NCBI GenBank assembly: GCA_004293365.1
Contig: RDYN01000075.1
Location: 1-64,000, forward strand
From: Oscillatoriales cyanobacterium
GTDB taxonomy: Bacteria; Cyanobacteriota; Cyanobacteriia; Cyanobacteriales; Microcoleaceae
Reading direction: 5' to 3'
Length of the DNA stretch: 64,000 nucleotides
In this document: positions 25,529 through 34,922 of the stretch, piece by piece
Position numbering within the stretch: the stretch's first letter is position 1
Layout: each line of letters opens with the position of its first letter
Made by a program: the position numbers and the translations under genes
The notes under the pieces: generated by a model
Databases searched by the model: none
Told to the model about the DNA's origin: nothing
What the model saw: the letters and a program-made list of their open reading frames with translations, nothing else

Positions 25529-26614
25529 AATTAATATCGTTGCGAGGTTTTCTATGGAGGTTCGCAGGTGTATTGTTTGGCCGTGTAGGGGATCGAAGTT
25601 GTGGTGGCTGGGGTCGATTATGTAGCGCTTGGGTTGGGTTTTTTCTAGCCAGTTTCGCAGTTGTTTGCTTGTGGGTAAGTCTCCGATTTGAATGGCGATT
25701 TCTGGGGTTAATTTTTCTGCTAGTTCGCGGTTTCGCAGGATGATATCGTAGGTGGAAATTAGATAGGGGTTGAGTTGGGCGCGGTTTCTTAAGGGGGATA
25801 ATCCTTCAGCTAAGACTGGCCAGTTTAATAGTTGGGAAATTTGCCCGATCGCACTACAATACTTTTCTGCATCTTGAGGCTGGGCTACGCCTGCAATAAT
25901 AATCCCTTTGCTGCATTCGGGCCATTTTCTGACTGTACTTCTTTCTCCCCCCCTTAACAAGGGGGGGCTGGGGGGGGTAGAGGTTTCTCCCGCAAAAATG
26001 GGTTCTACTCCAGCAAAGAATTCTTGGGGATTAAATTGTGTTTCTAAGGATTCTACCGCAGAATCGGGAATGGGTACCAGAGGATCGCGCAGGGGAATGT
26101 TGAGGTGCACTGGGCCTGGTGTGGGAAAGGTCGATCGCTCGATCGCATACACCATCATCTGCCGCACATAGTCTAGCATCCCTATGGACGCAGCAGGGAT
26201 GGCTAATTCGGCTTGCCAGTTGGGATAATTGCCGTATAGTTTAATTTGGTCGATCGCTTGTCCGGCGTGACAGTCGCGCAATTCGGGGGGTCTATCTGCT
26301 GTGAGAATTAGCAGCGGAATTCGACTTTCTCTCGATTCGATAATCGCCGGATAAAAGTTGGCTGCTGCTGTTCCAGAGGTACAAATTAGCGCAGTTGGTA
26401 CACCAGATTTTTTGGCAATTCCTAAGGCGAAAAAACTGGCGGATCTCTCGTCAAGTATGGGGATAGTTTCTATTAACTTATTCTCGGCGAAGGCTATGGT
26501 TAGCGGGGCCGATCGCGAACCGGGACAAATTACGGCTGTTGTTAGTCCCAGTCGCTGCAATGTCTCGGCTATTATGGAAGCCCAAAGAGTGTTTGTGTTG
26601 CGAAAGTCAAGCAT
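25502..26614 (-). CDS. menD: MenD N-terminal part (frameshifted)
   Basis: MenD joins 2-oxoglutarate to isochorismate, the step after MenF in phylloquinone synthesis. This frame holds the ThDP pyrimidine domain and central domain: NTLWASIIAETLQRLGLTTAVICPGSRSAPLT, the catalytic-type Glu region of DERSASFFALGIAKK, CTSGTAAANFYPAIIE and ILTADRPPELRDCHAGQAI. It ends early at PPLPPP and a TAA in a poly-C repeat. Another repeat copy is inserted in frame (PPSPPLLRGGERSTVRKW) near residue 213. The start MLDFRNTN is typical. Confidence 0.88.
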   Translation of the reverse strand: MLDFRNTNTLWASIIAETLQRLGLTTAVICPGSRSAPLTIAFAENKLIETIPILDERSASFFALGIAKKSGVPTALICTSGTAAANFYPAIIESRESRIPLLILTADRPPELRDCHAGQAIDQIKLYGNYPNWQAELAIPAASIGMLDYVRQMMVYAIERSTFPTPGPVHLNIPLRDPLVPIPDSAVESLETQFNPQEFFAGVEPIFAGETSTPPSPPLLRGGERSTVRKWPECSKGIIIAGVAQPQDAEKYCSAIGQISQLLNWPVLAEGLSPLRNRAQLNPYLISTYDIILRNRELAEKLTPEIAIQIGDLPTSKQLRNWLEKTQPKRYIIDPSHHNFDPLHGQTIHLRTSIENLATILIQVPPLPPP

Positions 26615-26797
26615 TTTGTTGTTTTGGCGATCGATAATATTTTATGACACATAACGGTTCTCAATCAAAGCTCAAGAAACCGGGTTTTTTCGAGATTGAG
26701 GGTTGCTGGCAATTATTGGGTGAAAAACCCGGTTTCTGGCCACCCATGTCTAAGTCTTAAATTACCAAATTTGTCCCCACCTACTTATGAGATATTC

Positions 26798-28231
26798 CTA
26801 AACTAAAGCATTTAAAAGTGCTTGCAGTTTCAGTTGAATTTCTGCTAGTTCTTTCTCGGGTTCAGAACCTGCCACAATTCCAACACCAGCATGGAGTATA
26901 GCCCGAGATCCATCGATTAATGCCGATCGAATGCCGACAGCAAATTCGCCGTTACCAGTGCGATCGATCCAGCCCAGGGGTGCTGCATACAAAGAGCGAT
27001 CGCAGCTTTCGCCGCCCCGAATTTGCTGTAGGGCAATATCCCTCGGTACGCCCGCCACCGCTGGCGTTGGATGCAGTTGCGCTAAAACTTTCAACAAGTG
27101 AATATCTGGGGGAATTTTTGCCGTAATGGGTGTCCACAAATGTTGAATGTTGGATAGTTGCAGCAGTCTCGGTAGCGGGGAAAAGTCGGGATGGATGCCG
27201 AGATGCGACAGGCGATCGACTATAAAGTCAATCACAGCTTGATGTTCTCGAATATCCTTTTCGCTGTTGAGTAAATCTTTCCCTAAATTCCCATCTTCCG
27301 CTTCAGTTTTTCCCCTCGGTGCAGAACCGGCTAAAGCATCTGCGATCAACTGATTGTTGTGAATGCTAATTAAGCGTTCTGGACTGGCACCGATAAAATT
27401 TTGACCTTTGCCGTTACTGGTAGAAAATACGTAGCAACCTGGATAGGTTAGGCGCAAATTATTTAAGGAATCTATTACGCTAAAAGGTGTTTGACCAATG
27501 ACATTTACGGCTTGGGACAACACAATTTTACTGAAATATTTAGACTCGATTAATTCTAAAGCAGACTTGACCGATGTTTTGAATTGAGCCGCATCATTCA
27601 TAGGAATTTGTTTTAAACATATCGAGCTTTTTCCAGCATTTTTTATTGTTTTGTAGTTCAAAGAGGCAATTTTATTAAATCTTTGGAAGATATTTTCAGT
27701 AATAATTTTAACATTTATATCTCTATTAATGATGGCATTTGCGACAATTATGCAGCTATCTTTCAGGCGAGTAATCTGCCACTTTGGTAAAAATACGGTA
27801 CCGGGGGGAAAGTAAGAATTGGTGGCGACATTCTCATCAAAAAAAGCAAAGCTACAAAAAAAGTGCGGCCCGCTAAATGGCAAACGTTCCGTACCGATGG
27901 TAATTGTCCGGGCTAGACAAGATTGAATAAAATTTTGAGCGAGGGCAAATCGATCGCTTCCTGCTACTGTAAGATGGATGGCAGAATCTAGGGCGGCGAT
28001 CGCAAAACTGTTGCCGACAATGGGGTCTCTTTTTTCAAAATAAAAGTGTCTGTCATCGGGTGTGGCAATTTCTTGCAGTACCGCTAGCGGATCGACGGGG
28101 GAAATTTCCTGAGAAATACTAACTATTTTTGTTTGATCTTTTTCGGTTAAAGACTGCTGGCAATCTAACAGCAACTGATGCAGTTGATTGCGGTCTTGCA
28201 AAAGATTGGCGCGGTGCGGTATTACTGTCAT
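26798..28231 (-). CDS. menF: Isochorismate synthase
   Basis: The enzyme converts chorismate to isochorismate, the entry to phylloquinone (and possibly salicylate-type) synthesis. The 477 residues end in the chorismate-binding domain: SKIVLSQAVNV, FIGASPERLISIHNNQLIADALAGSAPRGKTEAEDG, RLLQLSNIQHLWTPITAKI, QLHPTPAVAGVPRD and AVGIRSALIDGSRAILHAGVGIVAGSEPEKEL. The catalytic Lys of the SKIVLSQ strand and the metal-binding Glu residues are present. It is divergent from menA. Confidence 0.95.
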   Translation of the reverse strand: MTVIPHRANLLQDRNQLHQLLLDCQQSLTEKDQTKIVSISQEISPVDPLAVLQEIATPDDRHFYFEKRDPIVGNSFAIAALDSAIHLTVAGSDRFALAQNFIQSCLARTITIGTERLPFSGPHFFCSFAFFDENVATNSYFPPGTVFLPKWQITRLKDSCIIVANAIINRDINVKIITENIFQRFNKIASLNYKTIKNAGKSSICLKQIPMNDAAQFKTSVKSALELIESKYFSKIVLSQAVNVIGQTPFSVIDSLNNLRLTYPGCYVFSTSNGKGQNFIGASPERLISIHNNQLIADALAGSAPRGKTEAEDGNLGKDLLNSEKDIREHQAVIDFIVDRLSHLGIHPDFSPLPRLLQLSNIQHLWTPITAKIPPDIHLLKVLAQLHPTPAVAGVPRDIALQQIRGGESCDRSLYAAPLGWIDRTGNGEFAVGIRSALIDGSRAILHAGVGIVAGSEPEKELAEIQLKLQALLNALV

Positions 28232-28613
28232 GAAATCGAGAATAGCAGATTTGTCAGAAAGAGTGCGGTTTTGTCCCGCTATAATCCCTATTTCGATCTA
28301 ACCACGCTCGGGCGATCGCCAAACATGACCTTTCGAGTTTCCCGACAGTTTGGGCACGCTGCGGGCACAAAACAGACGATCGCGCGATCGATCGAAACAT
28401 TTAGACACAAAACTTTAAGATTGAGAGGGCAAGTCTCCCCAAAAGGCGATCGACCCCGCTGTTGTTTGCAGGCGGGCATTCCCGGGCGTGCGATCGCCCG
28501 CAAAGGCTATCAACGGATGCCGGAGGCGCACTCAAGCGGAGACTTAGCAGACATTCTTCACCAATAAAATTGTAAAATTACCAAGCTGCTATCAATTGCA
28601 TCAAGTTTGTGTA
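28232..28613. other. menF-menA divergent intergenic region
   Basis: About 380 bp hold the promoters of both arms of the men cluster. Several HIP1-type GCGATCG sites occur. A plus-strand frame runs through here from inside menF but has Arg-rich, family-free composition and is not counted as a gene. No riboswitch-like structure was noticed. Confidence 0.5.
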
Positions 28614-29510
28614 ATGACAACAAAGATAATTGAGCTCTCAAATAGTAAATTGTGGCTGGCGGCAATCAAGCCGCCCATGTACAGCGTTGCAGTGATTCCT
28701 ATTTCTGTAGGAACTGCCATTGCTTTTGCCGAAACTCAAACGATTAATTCGTCAATTTTTTCGACATTTTTAATCTCAGCCATTTTAATTATAGCATGGC
28801 TGAATCTCACGAATGATGTATTTGACTCAGAAACAGGGATAGATAAAAATAAAGCACATTCCCTAGTCAACTTAACCGGAAATAAAGCTTTAATTTTCTG
28901 GCTTGCCAATCTATTTTTAGCAATCGGAGTGTCGGGAATATGCGGTATTTCCTGGTGGCAAAAAGACCCAACAGTAATTTTGCTAGTAGTTTTGTGCTGC
29001 GCCCTGGGCTACACATATCAAGGGCCGCCGTTTCGTTTGGGATATCAGGGTTTAGGGGAAATTATCTGCTTTTTTACCTTCGGGCCGTTAGCTTTAGCCG
29101 CTGCTTATTACAGTCAAACTCAAACTTGGTCTGCTACTAATTTTGCAGCTTCGGCAATGGTGGGAATTACTACGAGTATTATCTTATTTTGTTCCCACTT
29201 CCATCAAGTTGATGACGATTTGGCGGCGGGAAAAAAATCGCCGATTGTCCGAATCGGTACGAAAAAAGGTGCACAATTGTTGCAGTGGTTGTGCGGCAGC
29301 GTTTATGCTTTGACTGTGCTATTTGTGGCGCTGCGAATGTTCCCAGTTTGGACGCTGTTGATTTTTGGGAGTTTGTTTTTTGCGATCGACCTTTGCCGCC
29401 ATGTCGCAGACTATCACGACCAACCCGCAAAGGTCAGCAACTCTAAGTTTATCGCAGTGACGCTGCATTTTGCGAGCGGTTTGCTGCTGGCGCTGGGGTT
29501 TGTGTTGTAG
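28614..29510 (+). CDS. menA: 1,4-dihydroxy-2-naphthoate phytyltransferase
   Basis: This UbiA-family membrane enzyme attaches the phytyl chain to dihydroxynaphthoate. The prenyl-diphosphate-binding motif NDVFDSETGID and the second Asp-rich motif HFHQVDDDLAAGKK are present, with some eight or nine hydrophobic segments over 298 residues. I start at the ATG giving MTTKIIELSNSKLWLAAIKPP; a TTG six codons upstream is less likely. It is the first gene of the plus-strand men arm. Confidence 0.95.
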   Translation: MTTKIIELSNSKLWLAAIKPPMYSVAVIPISVGTAIAFAETQTINSSIFSTFLISAILIIAWLNLTNDVFDSETGIDKNKAHSLVNLTGNKALIFWLANLFLAIGVSGICGISWWQKDPTVILLVVLCCALGYTYQGPPFRLGYQGLGEIICFFTFGPLALAAAYYSQTQTWSATNFAASAMVGITTSIILFCSHFHQVDDDLAAGKKSPIVRIGTKKGAQLLQWLCGSVYALTVLFVALRMFPVWTLLIFGSLFFAIDLCRHVADYHDQPAKVSNSKFIAVTLHFASGLLLALGFVL

Positions 29511-29539
29511 TTTGGGCGATTATCGAAAATTTCGGTAAA

Positions 29540-29625
29540 ATAGAAGTATGGTTTGCAGTCAGGACTTTAGTCCTTTCACTAAGATTTTAGTCAATAAGGA
29601 CTAAAGTCCTGACTGCAAACAGTTT
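29540..29625. repeat. Palindromic interspersed repeat downstream of menA
   Basis: GTTTGCAGTCAGGACTTTAG is mirrored by CTAAAGTCCTGACTGCAAAC, one unit of the ACTTTAGTCC family. Confidence 0.8.
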
Positions 29626-29657
29626 GATCTTGAATCACCAACAAGGAGAAACAAATC

Positions 29658-29903
29658 ATGAGTACGCCAGTAGAAATTAGCCCAATCCTAACCCTAGAAG
29701 AAATTTTCAGTCTGTATCCTGATGAGTGGGTGCTAATTGCTTACACTGAATTAGATGAGGATTTGAGTGTAATTCGAGGTGAAGTTTTAGCCCATGCAAC
29801 AGAACGCGATGAAATTTATAGTAAGCTGTCATTAAGAAATGGAAAATCGGTGGCAATAGAATATACTGGATTGATACCTGACAACCTAGTAATGATATTG
29901 TAA
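29658..29903 (+). CDS. Small hypothetical protein in the men cluster
   Basis: An 81-residue acidic protein (SPILTLEEIFSLYPDEWVLIAYTELDEDLSVIRGEVLAHATERDEIY). A Shine-Dalgarno AAGGAGAAA lies 6-10 bp before the ATG, so translation is likely. Similar short proteins of unknown function are scattered in filamentous cyanobacteria, often as toxin-antitoxin or repeat-linked orphans. It separates menA and menH but shows no enzyme motif and is probably not part of the pathway. Confidence 0.7.
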   Translation: MSTPVEISPILTLEEIFSLYPDEWVLIAYTELDEDLSVIRGEVLAHATERDEIYSKLSLRNGKSVAIEYTGLIPDNLVMIL

Positions 29904-29928
29904 TAAAAATAGGAGCTTAATGGTGTAG

Positions 29929-30729
29929 ATGAACAAATCTAAAAAATATCAATTTCACTATTCTTTAACTGGTAACAAAAATCAGTCACTAATTTTATTA
30001 CTCCACGGATTTACCTGCGACAGTCAAGACTTTGACCAAATCATTTCCTTATTATCTCAAAGTTATTGTTGTCTCGCTGTTGACCTTCCCGGTCACGGAA
30101 AAACCAAAGTCACCGGCGACGAAAGTTGCTACAATATGTCAAATACAGCCCAAGCATTGATCCACTTATTAGATAATTTACAAATAGACAAATGTTTGTT
30201 GTTGGGCTATTCAATGGGCGGGCGATTGGCGCTGTACATGACATTACATTTTCCAGACAGATTCGAGAAAGTCGTGTTAGAGTCAGCTTCTGGGGGATTG
30301 AAGAGTGAAAAAGATCGATCGCGCAGACGACAAGCCGATTCAGAAACAGCACAAAACCTGGAAAATAGCAACATCAAAGATTTTATCTTAAACTGGTACG
30401 ATCGCCCTTTATTCAAATCCTTAAAAAAATCTCCCAAATTCGAGAAACTCATAGAAAGCCGCTTAGCCAACAATCCCTTAGAATTAGCTAAATCGCTGCG
30501 CAACATGGGAACCGGCAACCAGCCCTCTCTGTGGGAAAAACTCGCCCAAAATCAAATCCCCATTCTCTTGCTAGCGGGAGAAGATGATGATAAATTTCAA
30601 CGTATCAATGCAGAAATTGCCAGCTTGTGTCCGGCTGCTACTCTCAAGATTATACCAAACGCTGGTCACAATATCCATTTTGAAAATATTGATGACTTTG
30701 CATCAGTTGTGAGACAATTTTATGATTAA
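29929..30729 (+). CDS. menH: MenH, SHCHC synthase (alpha/beta hydrolase)
   Basis: MenH eliminates pyruvate from the MenD product to give SHCHC. The 266-residue alpha/beta hydrolase has LLLHGFTCDSQDF (oxyanion loop), the nucleophile elbow GYSMGGRLAL with Ser95, and the catalytic His in NAGHNIHFEN near residue 250; an acid in LAGEDDDKF completes the triad. A GGAGC sequence lies about 15 bp upstream of the ATG. Context between menA and menC supports MenH over other hydrolases. Confidence 0.92.
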   Translation: MNKSKKYQFHYSLTGNKNQSLILLLHGFTCDSQDFDQIISLLSQSYCCLAVDLPGHGKTKVTGDESCYNMSNTAQALIHLLDNLQIDKCLLLGYSMGGRLALYMTLHFPDRFEKVVLESASGGLKSEKDRSRRRQADSETAQNLENSNIKDFILNWYDRPLFKSLKKSPKFEKLIESRLANNPLELAKSLRNMGTGNQPSLWEKLAQNQIPILLLAGEDDDKFQRINAEIASLCPAATLKIIPNAGHNIHFENIDDFASVVRQFYD

Positions 30730-30749
30730 TAAAAGTTGTGCACATTCTT

Positions 30750-30838
30750 CTCGTAGGGTGCGCAGTGCGCACATTCTTTAGAGGTATGTAACAACCTGGA
30801 GATTTTGTGATTCACTGGTGCGCAGTGCACACCCTACC
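30750..30838. repeat. GTGCGCAGTGCGCAC repeats between menH and menC
   Basis: Two palindromic GTGCGCA(C)TGCGCAC units (about 30757 and 30819) in opposite context, AGGGTGCGCAGTGCGCACATT and GGTGCGCAGTGCACACC. The same family is tandem at 46.2 kb and at 41.6 kb. Confidence 0.75.
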
Positions 30839-30879
30839 ATTGATAAATCGAGACAATTTTATGATTAATAAAAAAGTAA

Positions 30880-31890
30880 ATGCTATATAAATTAGACTTT
30901 CGCACCTATCAGCGAAAATTTAAGCGCCCGCTACAAACAAGTCACGGTATTTGGGATAATCGATCGGGAATTATCCTCCGATTGATTGACGAAAATGGTA
31001 GCATTGGCTGGGGAGAAATTGCCCCGCTGAGTTGGTTTGGTTCGGAAACTTTTGACCAAGCATTAGATTTTTGTCAACACTTACCTGCTAATATTTCATC
31101 TGAGATGATTTTTGCGATTTCCGCTGAATTACCTGCTTGTCAATTTGGCTTTGAGTCAGCTTGGGAAAATCTCAGCCAAGTAATCGAAAATACACCTCGT
31201 CAAGACAAAATTCCGAAAAATCAGTGTAGCGGTTTGTTACCCGCAGGTGAAACAGCTTTGCAGGTTTTACCAAAGCTTTGGTTGGAAGGATTTCGCACGT
31301 TTAAATGGAAAATTGGCGTTGCTGGAATTGAGGAAGAATTAACTATTTTTCAGCGGCTAATTGCTAAAATGAACGCTTTGTGCGATCGCCAAACAGCACT
31401 TTTGCGCTTAGATGCTAATGGGGGACTCACCTACTCCCAGGCTGAAAAATGGCTGGAAGCTTGCGATAGCGTGACAGCAACTCCCGACTTAGCCGCAGAT
31501 ATTGAATTTTTGGAACAACCGCTGCCGATCGCACAGTTTCAAGAAATGGTACGATTGAATGCTACTTACGCAACGGCGATCGCCCTAGACGAATCCGCCG
31601 CCAATCTCGATCGCATCCAAGAATGCTACACCCAAGGCTGGCGGGGAATTTTCGTCATCAAACCAGCGATTGGCGGTTCCCCATCCCAACTCGTAAAATT
31701 TTGTCAAACTCACAATATAGACGCAGTTTTCTCATCCGTATTTGAAACCAAAATCGGCAGACAAGCCGCCTTAAACTTAGCAACAAACTTATCTGTAAAT
31801 AATAGAGCCCTAGGCTTCGGTACCGATAGCTGGTTCGACGACAATCAAGACACCTGGTTACAGCATCTATGGCAGAAAATCTCACAGTAA
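30880..31890 (+). CDS. menC: o-Succinylbenzoate synthase
   Basis: MenC, of the enolase superfamily, dehydrates SHCHC to o-succinylbenzoate. The 336 residues have the N-terminal capping domain (LQTSHGIWDNRSGIILRL) and a TIM barrel with Lys142 and Lys144 (FKWKIGV), metal ligands in LRLDANGG, EFLEQPLP and ALDESAANL, and the second Lys in FVIKPAIGG. All catalytic positions look intact. Its end overlaps the menE start by 22 bp, so the genes are coupled. Confidence 0.95.
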   Translation: MLYKLDFRTYQRKFKRPLQTSHGIWDNRSGIILRLIDENGSIGWGEIAPLSWFGSETFDQALDFCQHLPANISSEMIFAISAELPACQFGFESAWENLSQVIENTPRQDKIPKNQCSGLLPAGETALQVLPKLWLEGFRTFKWKIGVAGIEEELTIFQRLIAKMNALCDRQTALLRLDANGGLTYSQAEKWLEACDSVTATPDLAADIEFLEQPLPIAQFQEMVRLNATYATAIALDESAANLDRIQECYTQGWRGIFVIKPAIGGSPSQLVKFCQTHNIDAVFSSVFETKIGRQAALNLATNLSVNNRALGFGTDSWFDDNQDTWLQHLWQKISQ

Positions 31891-33437
31891 ATACCTTGAA
31901 TCTTCCCTGTGACTTCCCCGACAATTGGCTAATCGGTGGTGACAGCGGCGAGTTTGCTCGAATTGTCGATCGGCAATTGCAACAAATCACCCAAAATCAA
32001 TCACGAGAAACACCACCCAAAATTTGCCTAGCCGAACCAGAACCCCTGCAATTTCTTGCCAGTTTCATCGCCGCCCGCGCCGCCAAATGTCAGATTTTCC
32101 TGTGCAATCCCAACTGGGTAAAAGAAGAATGGGAACAAGTCTTTGATTTAGTCCAACCAGACCTAATTTTAGAACAAAATACTGATATTAAAAAAATATT
32201 TCCCCCTCTCCCAGTCCGCGCACCATCCGGACTTCGTTTGTATAGCCGCGAATTCCATTCGCCGGGATTCAATCATTCACCCGAATTCAATCATTCGCCG
32301 GGATTCCATCATTCGCCGGGACTCAATCATTCGCCGGAATTCCATCATTCACGAGAATTACCTTCACCCGAAATTGACGAATTAGCTACAATAATGATTC
32401 CCACGGGAGGTTCCTCGGGAAAAATCCGTTTTGCCATCCACACTTCGGAAACCCTCACAGCCTCAGTCCAAGGTTTTCAAGAATATTTTCAAGTTGACAA
32501 AATTAACTCATTCTGCGTATTACCATTATACCATGTCAGCGGTCTCATGCAATTTATGCGATCGTTCACAACCGGGGGAAAACTGGCAATTGCATCATTC
32601 AAAGCACTAGAAACAAGTCAAAAATGCGATATCGAACCCGAAGAATTTTTCATTTCCTTAGTACCAACTCAACTGCAACGGCTGCTGCAAAACCCAGATA
32701 CAGCTAATTGGCTGTCCCGGTTTCGTGCCGTACTTTTGGGCGGTGCTCCCGCTTGGCCGGAACTTTTGGTCACAGCTAGAAACCATCAAATTAAATTAGC
32801 GCCGACTTACGGCATGACAGAAACTGCATCGCAAATCGCTACACTCAAACCCGAAGATTTTCTCGCGGGGAATAACACTTCTGGTCAAGCTTTACCTCAC
32901 GCAAAAATAACTATCCGCAGTGCTAGTGGCGAGATTTTGTGCCACAATCAAATTGGTAACATTGCCGTTGATGCTAAATCTTTAGCGTTGGGTTATTATC
33001 CTGAACGATTTGGCGATCGCCAATATTTCCAATTAGACGATTTAGGATTTTTTGACAACAATAACTGCTTAAATATCGTCGGACGCAGCAGCGACAAAAT
33101 CATCACAGGCGGAGAAAATGTATTTCCTGCCCAAGTCGAAGCGGCCATTAAGAATACCAATTTAGTAGCGGATGTTGCTGTAATTGGCTTAGCCGACAAA
33201 GATTGGGGTCAAGTTATCACCGCGATTTACGTTCCTACTAATTCCGAAGTTACTGTCAAAAATCTGCAAGCCGCAATAGAAGATAAGTTGAGCAAATTTA
33301 AGCGGCCGAAAAATTGGGTTGTTGTGGAACAACTGCCCCGAAATGCTCAAGGTAAAGTCAATCGAGAACAATTACAAGAACTAGCAATCAAAAACCTTCG
33401 TAGTGAGGACTTTAGTCCGCATCAATTAAAGGACTAA
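31869..33437 (+). CDS. menE: O-succinylbenzoate-CoA ligase
   Basis: MenE activates o-succinylbenzoate with CoA and ATP. Adenylate-forming motifs are present: ATIMIPTGGSSGKIRF (P-loop), PTYGMTETASQIA, DDLGFFDNNNCLNIVGRSSDKIITGGENVFP and the C-terminal Lys in RNAQGKVNREQL. Between residues ~115 and 165 the frame has taken up repeats: a VRAPSGLRLYSREFHSPG stretch from an interspersed unit, then about six copies of a five-residue F/L-N/H-HSP unit. The last ~14 residues (NLRSEDFSPHQLKD) and the stop codon come from a palindromic repeat. The enzyme core looks intact. Confidence 0.93.
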   Translation: MAENLTVNTLNLPCDFPDNWLIGGDSGEFARIVDRQLQQITQNQSRETPPKICLAEPEPLQFLASFIAARAAKCQIFLCNPNWVKEEWEQVFDLVQPDLILEQNTDIKKIFPPLPVRAPSGLRLYSREFHSPGFNHSPEFNHSPGFHHSPGLNHSPEFHHSRELPSPEIDELATIMIPTGGSSGKIRFAIHTSETLTASVQGFQEYFQVDKINSFCVLPLYHVSGLMQFMRSFTTGGKLAIASFKALETSQKCDIEPEEFFISLVPTQLQRLLQNPDTANWLSRFRAVLLGGAPAWPELLVTARNHQIKLAPTYGMTETASQIATLKPEDFLAGNNTSGQALPHAKITIRSASGEILCHNQIGNIAVDAKSLALGYYPERFGDRQYFQLDDLGFFDNNNCLNIVGRSSDKIITGGENVFPAQVEAAIKNTNLVADVAVIGLADKDWGQVITAIYVPTNSEVTVKNLQAAIEDKLSKFKRPKNWVVVEQLPRNAQGKVNREQLQELAIKNLRSEDFSPHQLKD

Positions 33438-33622
33438 AGTCCTCACTACGAACCTGCAATCAAAAACCTTCGTAGTCAATCAAAAACCTTCGTAGTGAGG
33501 ACTTTAGTCCGCACCAATTAAAGGACTGAAGTCCTCACTACGAACCTACAATAAAAAGGGTTCGTAGTGAGGACTTTAGTCCGCATAAATCCAAGGACTA
33601 AAGTCCTCACTACGAACCTGTA
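33402..33622. repeat. Palindromic repeats at the menE end
   Basis: Three units of CTTCGTAGTGAGGACTTTAG ... CTAAAGTCCTCACTACGAAC follow one another. The first contains the menE stop codon; the last lies just after the convergent reductase gene. Confidence 0.85.
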
Positions 33623-33626
33623 TCTA

Positions 33627-34598
33627 TTACTCCACGCCTAACAGCCTTCTCGTCTTCTCTGCTTCTTGTCTTTGAAAATCCACAAACTTCAACATTCGGT
33701 AAAGTACCTCTATTTGTGGCAACTTAATACCTGCTTTTTGAGCCACCCGCATCGGATTGCCAAAAATAGCCTCAACTTCCAGCGGGCGCGATTCATCGTA
33801 ATCAATTTTCATGCTAGTGCGGTAAGGCTTCATTTTCTCAGTGTATTCCAGCATATGCGGGATAAAATCATCGGGAATAATGCGATCGCAACTTTTGGCC
33901 CCCGCTACCACTTCCCCCATGATTTCCTCGACTAAAATCAGAGTATCGGGATTCGCCATCAGTTCGTCGGTTCTCGCCTGCAAAATCACAGACAGCCCGT
34001 TATAAGGAATATTCCAAACAAGCTTTTTCCACCTCGATAACAGCAAATCTTCGCTCATTTTAATAGGAATGTGAGCGCGTTTAAAATCCCTAGCAATTTG
34101 GTGCAATCTATCAGTAATACCGATGGCTTTGTAGTCCTTGGCATATTCGCCCAACGTGATCGTACCGTAATCTAGGTGGCAGATATGACCGGGGCTGACT
34201 TTATAAGAACAGAGAAAACACAGCCCGCCCACCACTCGTTCTGCACCGACAATTTTAGCTACTTCCGGTTCGGTATTCAGTCCGTTTTGCAATACTAAAA
34301 CCGCGCCGTTATCCTTTAATAAAGGAGGCAAAAGTTTGGGCAACAAGTGATTTTGAGTTGTTTTCAACGCGACAATTACTACGTCGCACTTAGGCATTTT
34401 GTGCGCTTCGCGGTAGGCGCGGACTTGCGGGAGGGTGAAGTCGCCTTCGGGAGACTCGACAATCAAACCATGTTTTTTGACGCGCTCGTAATCGCTTCGC
34501 AGCAAAAAATTAACTTCTAAACCAGCTTTTTGCAGTCTAGCACCGTAGAATCCGCCTAAAGCTCCCGTGCCGACTATGGCATAATTGCGATTTGTCAT
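33627..34598 (-). CDS. PanE-like ketopantoate reductase family protein
   Basis: An NADPH-dependent 2-dehydropantoate 2-reductase family member of 323 residues. The Rossmann motif IVGTGALGGFYGARL is at the N-terminus; VVIVALKTTQNHLLPKLLPPLL and LQNGLNTEP follow. The catalytic-type Lys in RWKKLVWNIPYNGLSVI (around 190) and a helical C-terminal domain are present. Whether it makes pantoate or acts on another 2-oxo acid is not clear; cyanobacteria often carry several paralogs. It is convergent with menE. Confidence 0.8.
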   Translation of the reverse strand: MTNRNYAIVGTGALGGFYGARLQKAGLEVNFLLRSDYERVKKHGLIVESPEGDFTLPQVRAYREAHKMPKCDVVIVALKTTQNHLLPKLLPPLLKDNGAVLVLQNGLNTEPEVAKIVGAERVVGGLCFLCSYKVSPGHICHLDYGTITLGEYAKDYKAIGITDRLHQIARDFKRAHIPIKMSEDLLLSRWKKLVWNIPYNGLSVILQARTDELMANPDTLILVEEIMGEVVAGAKSCDRIIPDDFIPHMLEYTEKMKPYRTSMKIDYDESRPLEVEAIFGNPMRVAQKAGIKLPQIEVLYRMLKFVDFQRQEAEKTRRLLGVE

Positions 34599-34790
34599 AA
34601 GAAGAAGGAAGAAGGAAGAAGGAAGAAGTCAGTAGTCATTAGTCATTAGTCAGTAGTCAGCAGTCAGTAGTCAGCAGTCAGCAGTCAGCAGTCAGTAGTC
34701 AGCAGTCATTAGTCATTAGTCATTAGTCATTAGTCATCAGGAAGGAAGAGGGAAGTCGGAAGAAGGAAGAATGCTTAGAACCACTCGTTT
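34599..34790. repeat. Heptanucleotide tandem repeats
   Basis: About 20 consecutive 7-mers of the type AGTCATT, AGTCAGT and AGTCAGC, preceded by a GAAGGAA hexa/heptamer run. These STRR-type arrays are typical of filamentous cyanobacteria. The remaining bases to 34922 show no gene. Confidence 0.9.
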
Positions 34791-34922
34791 TTAAGTCATC
34801 TGTATTTCACGTTTAATTAAGTGAAACTACTTAATATCAACAACTCACAAAAAAAATTCAACTAAACAGAAATTTGACTGTCATTCCCTGCTATTATTTA
34901 AATAGTGAAGTTATCTAAAATG

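Noticed and set aside
28178-28567. 129-residue plus-strand frame between menF and menA
   Set aside because: Starts inside menF, Arg-rich, no ribosome site or recognisable motif.
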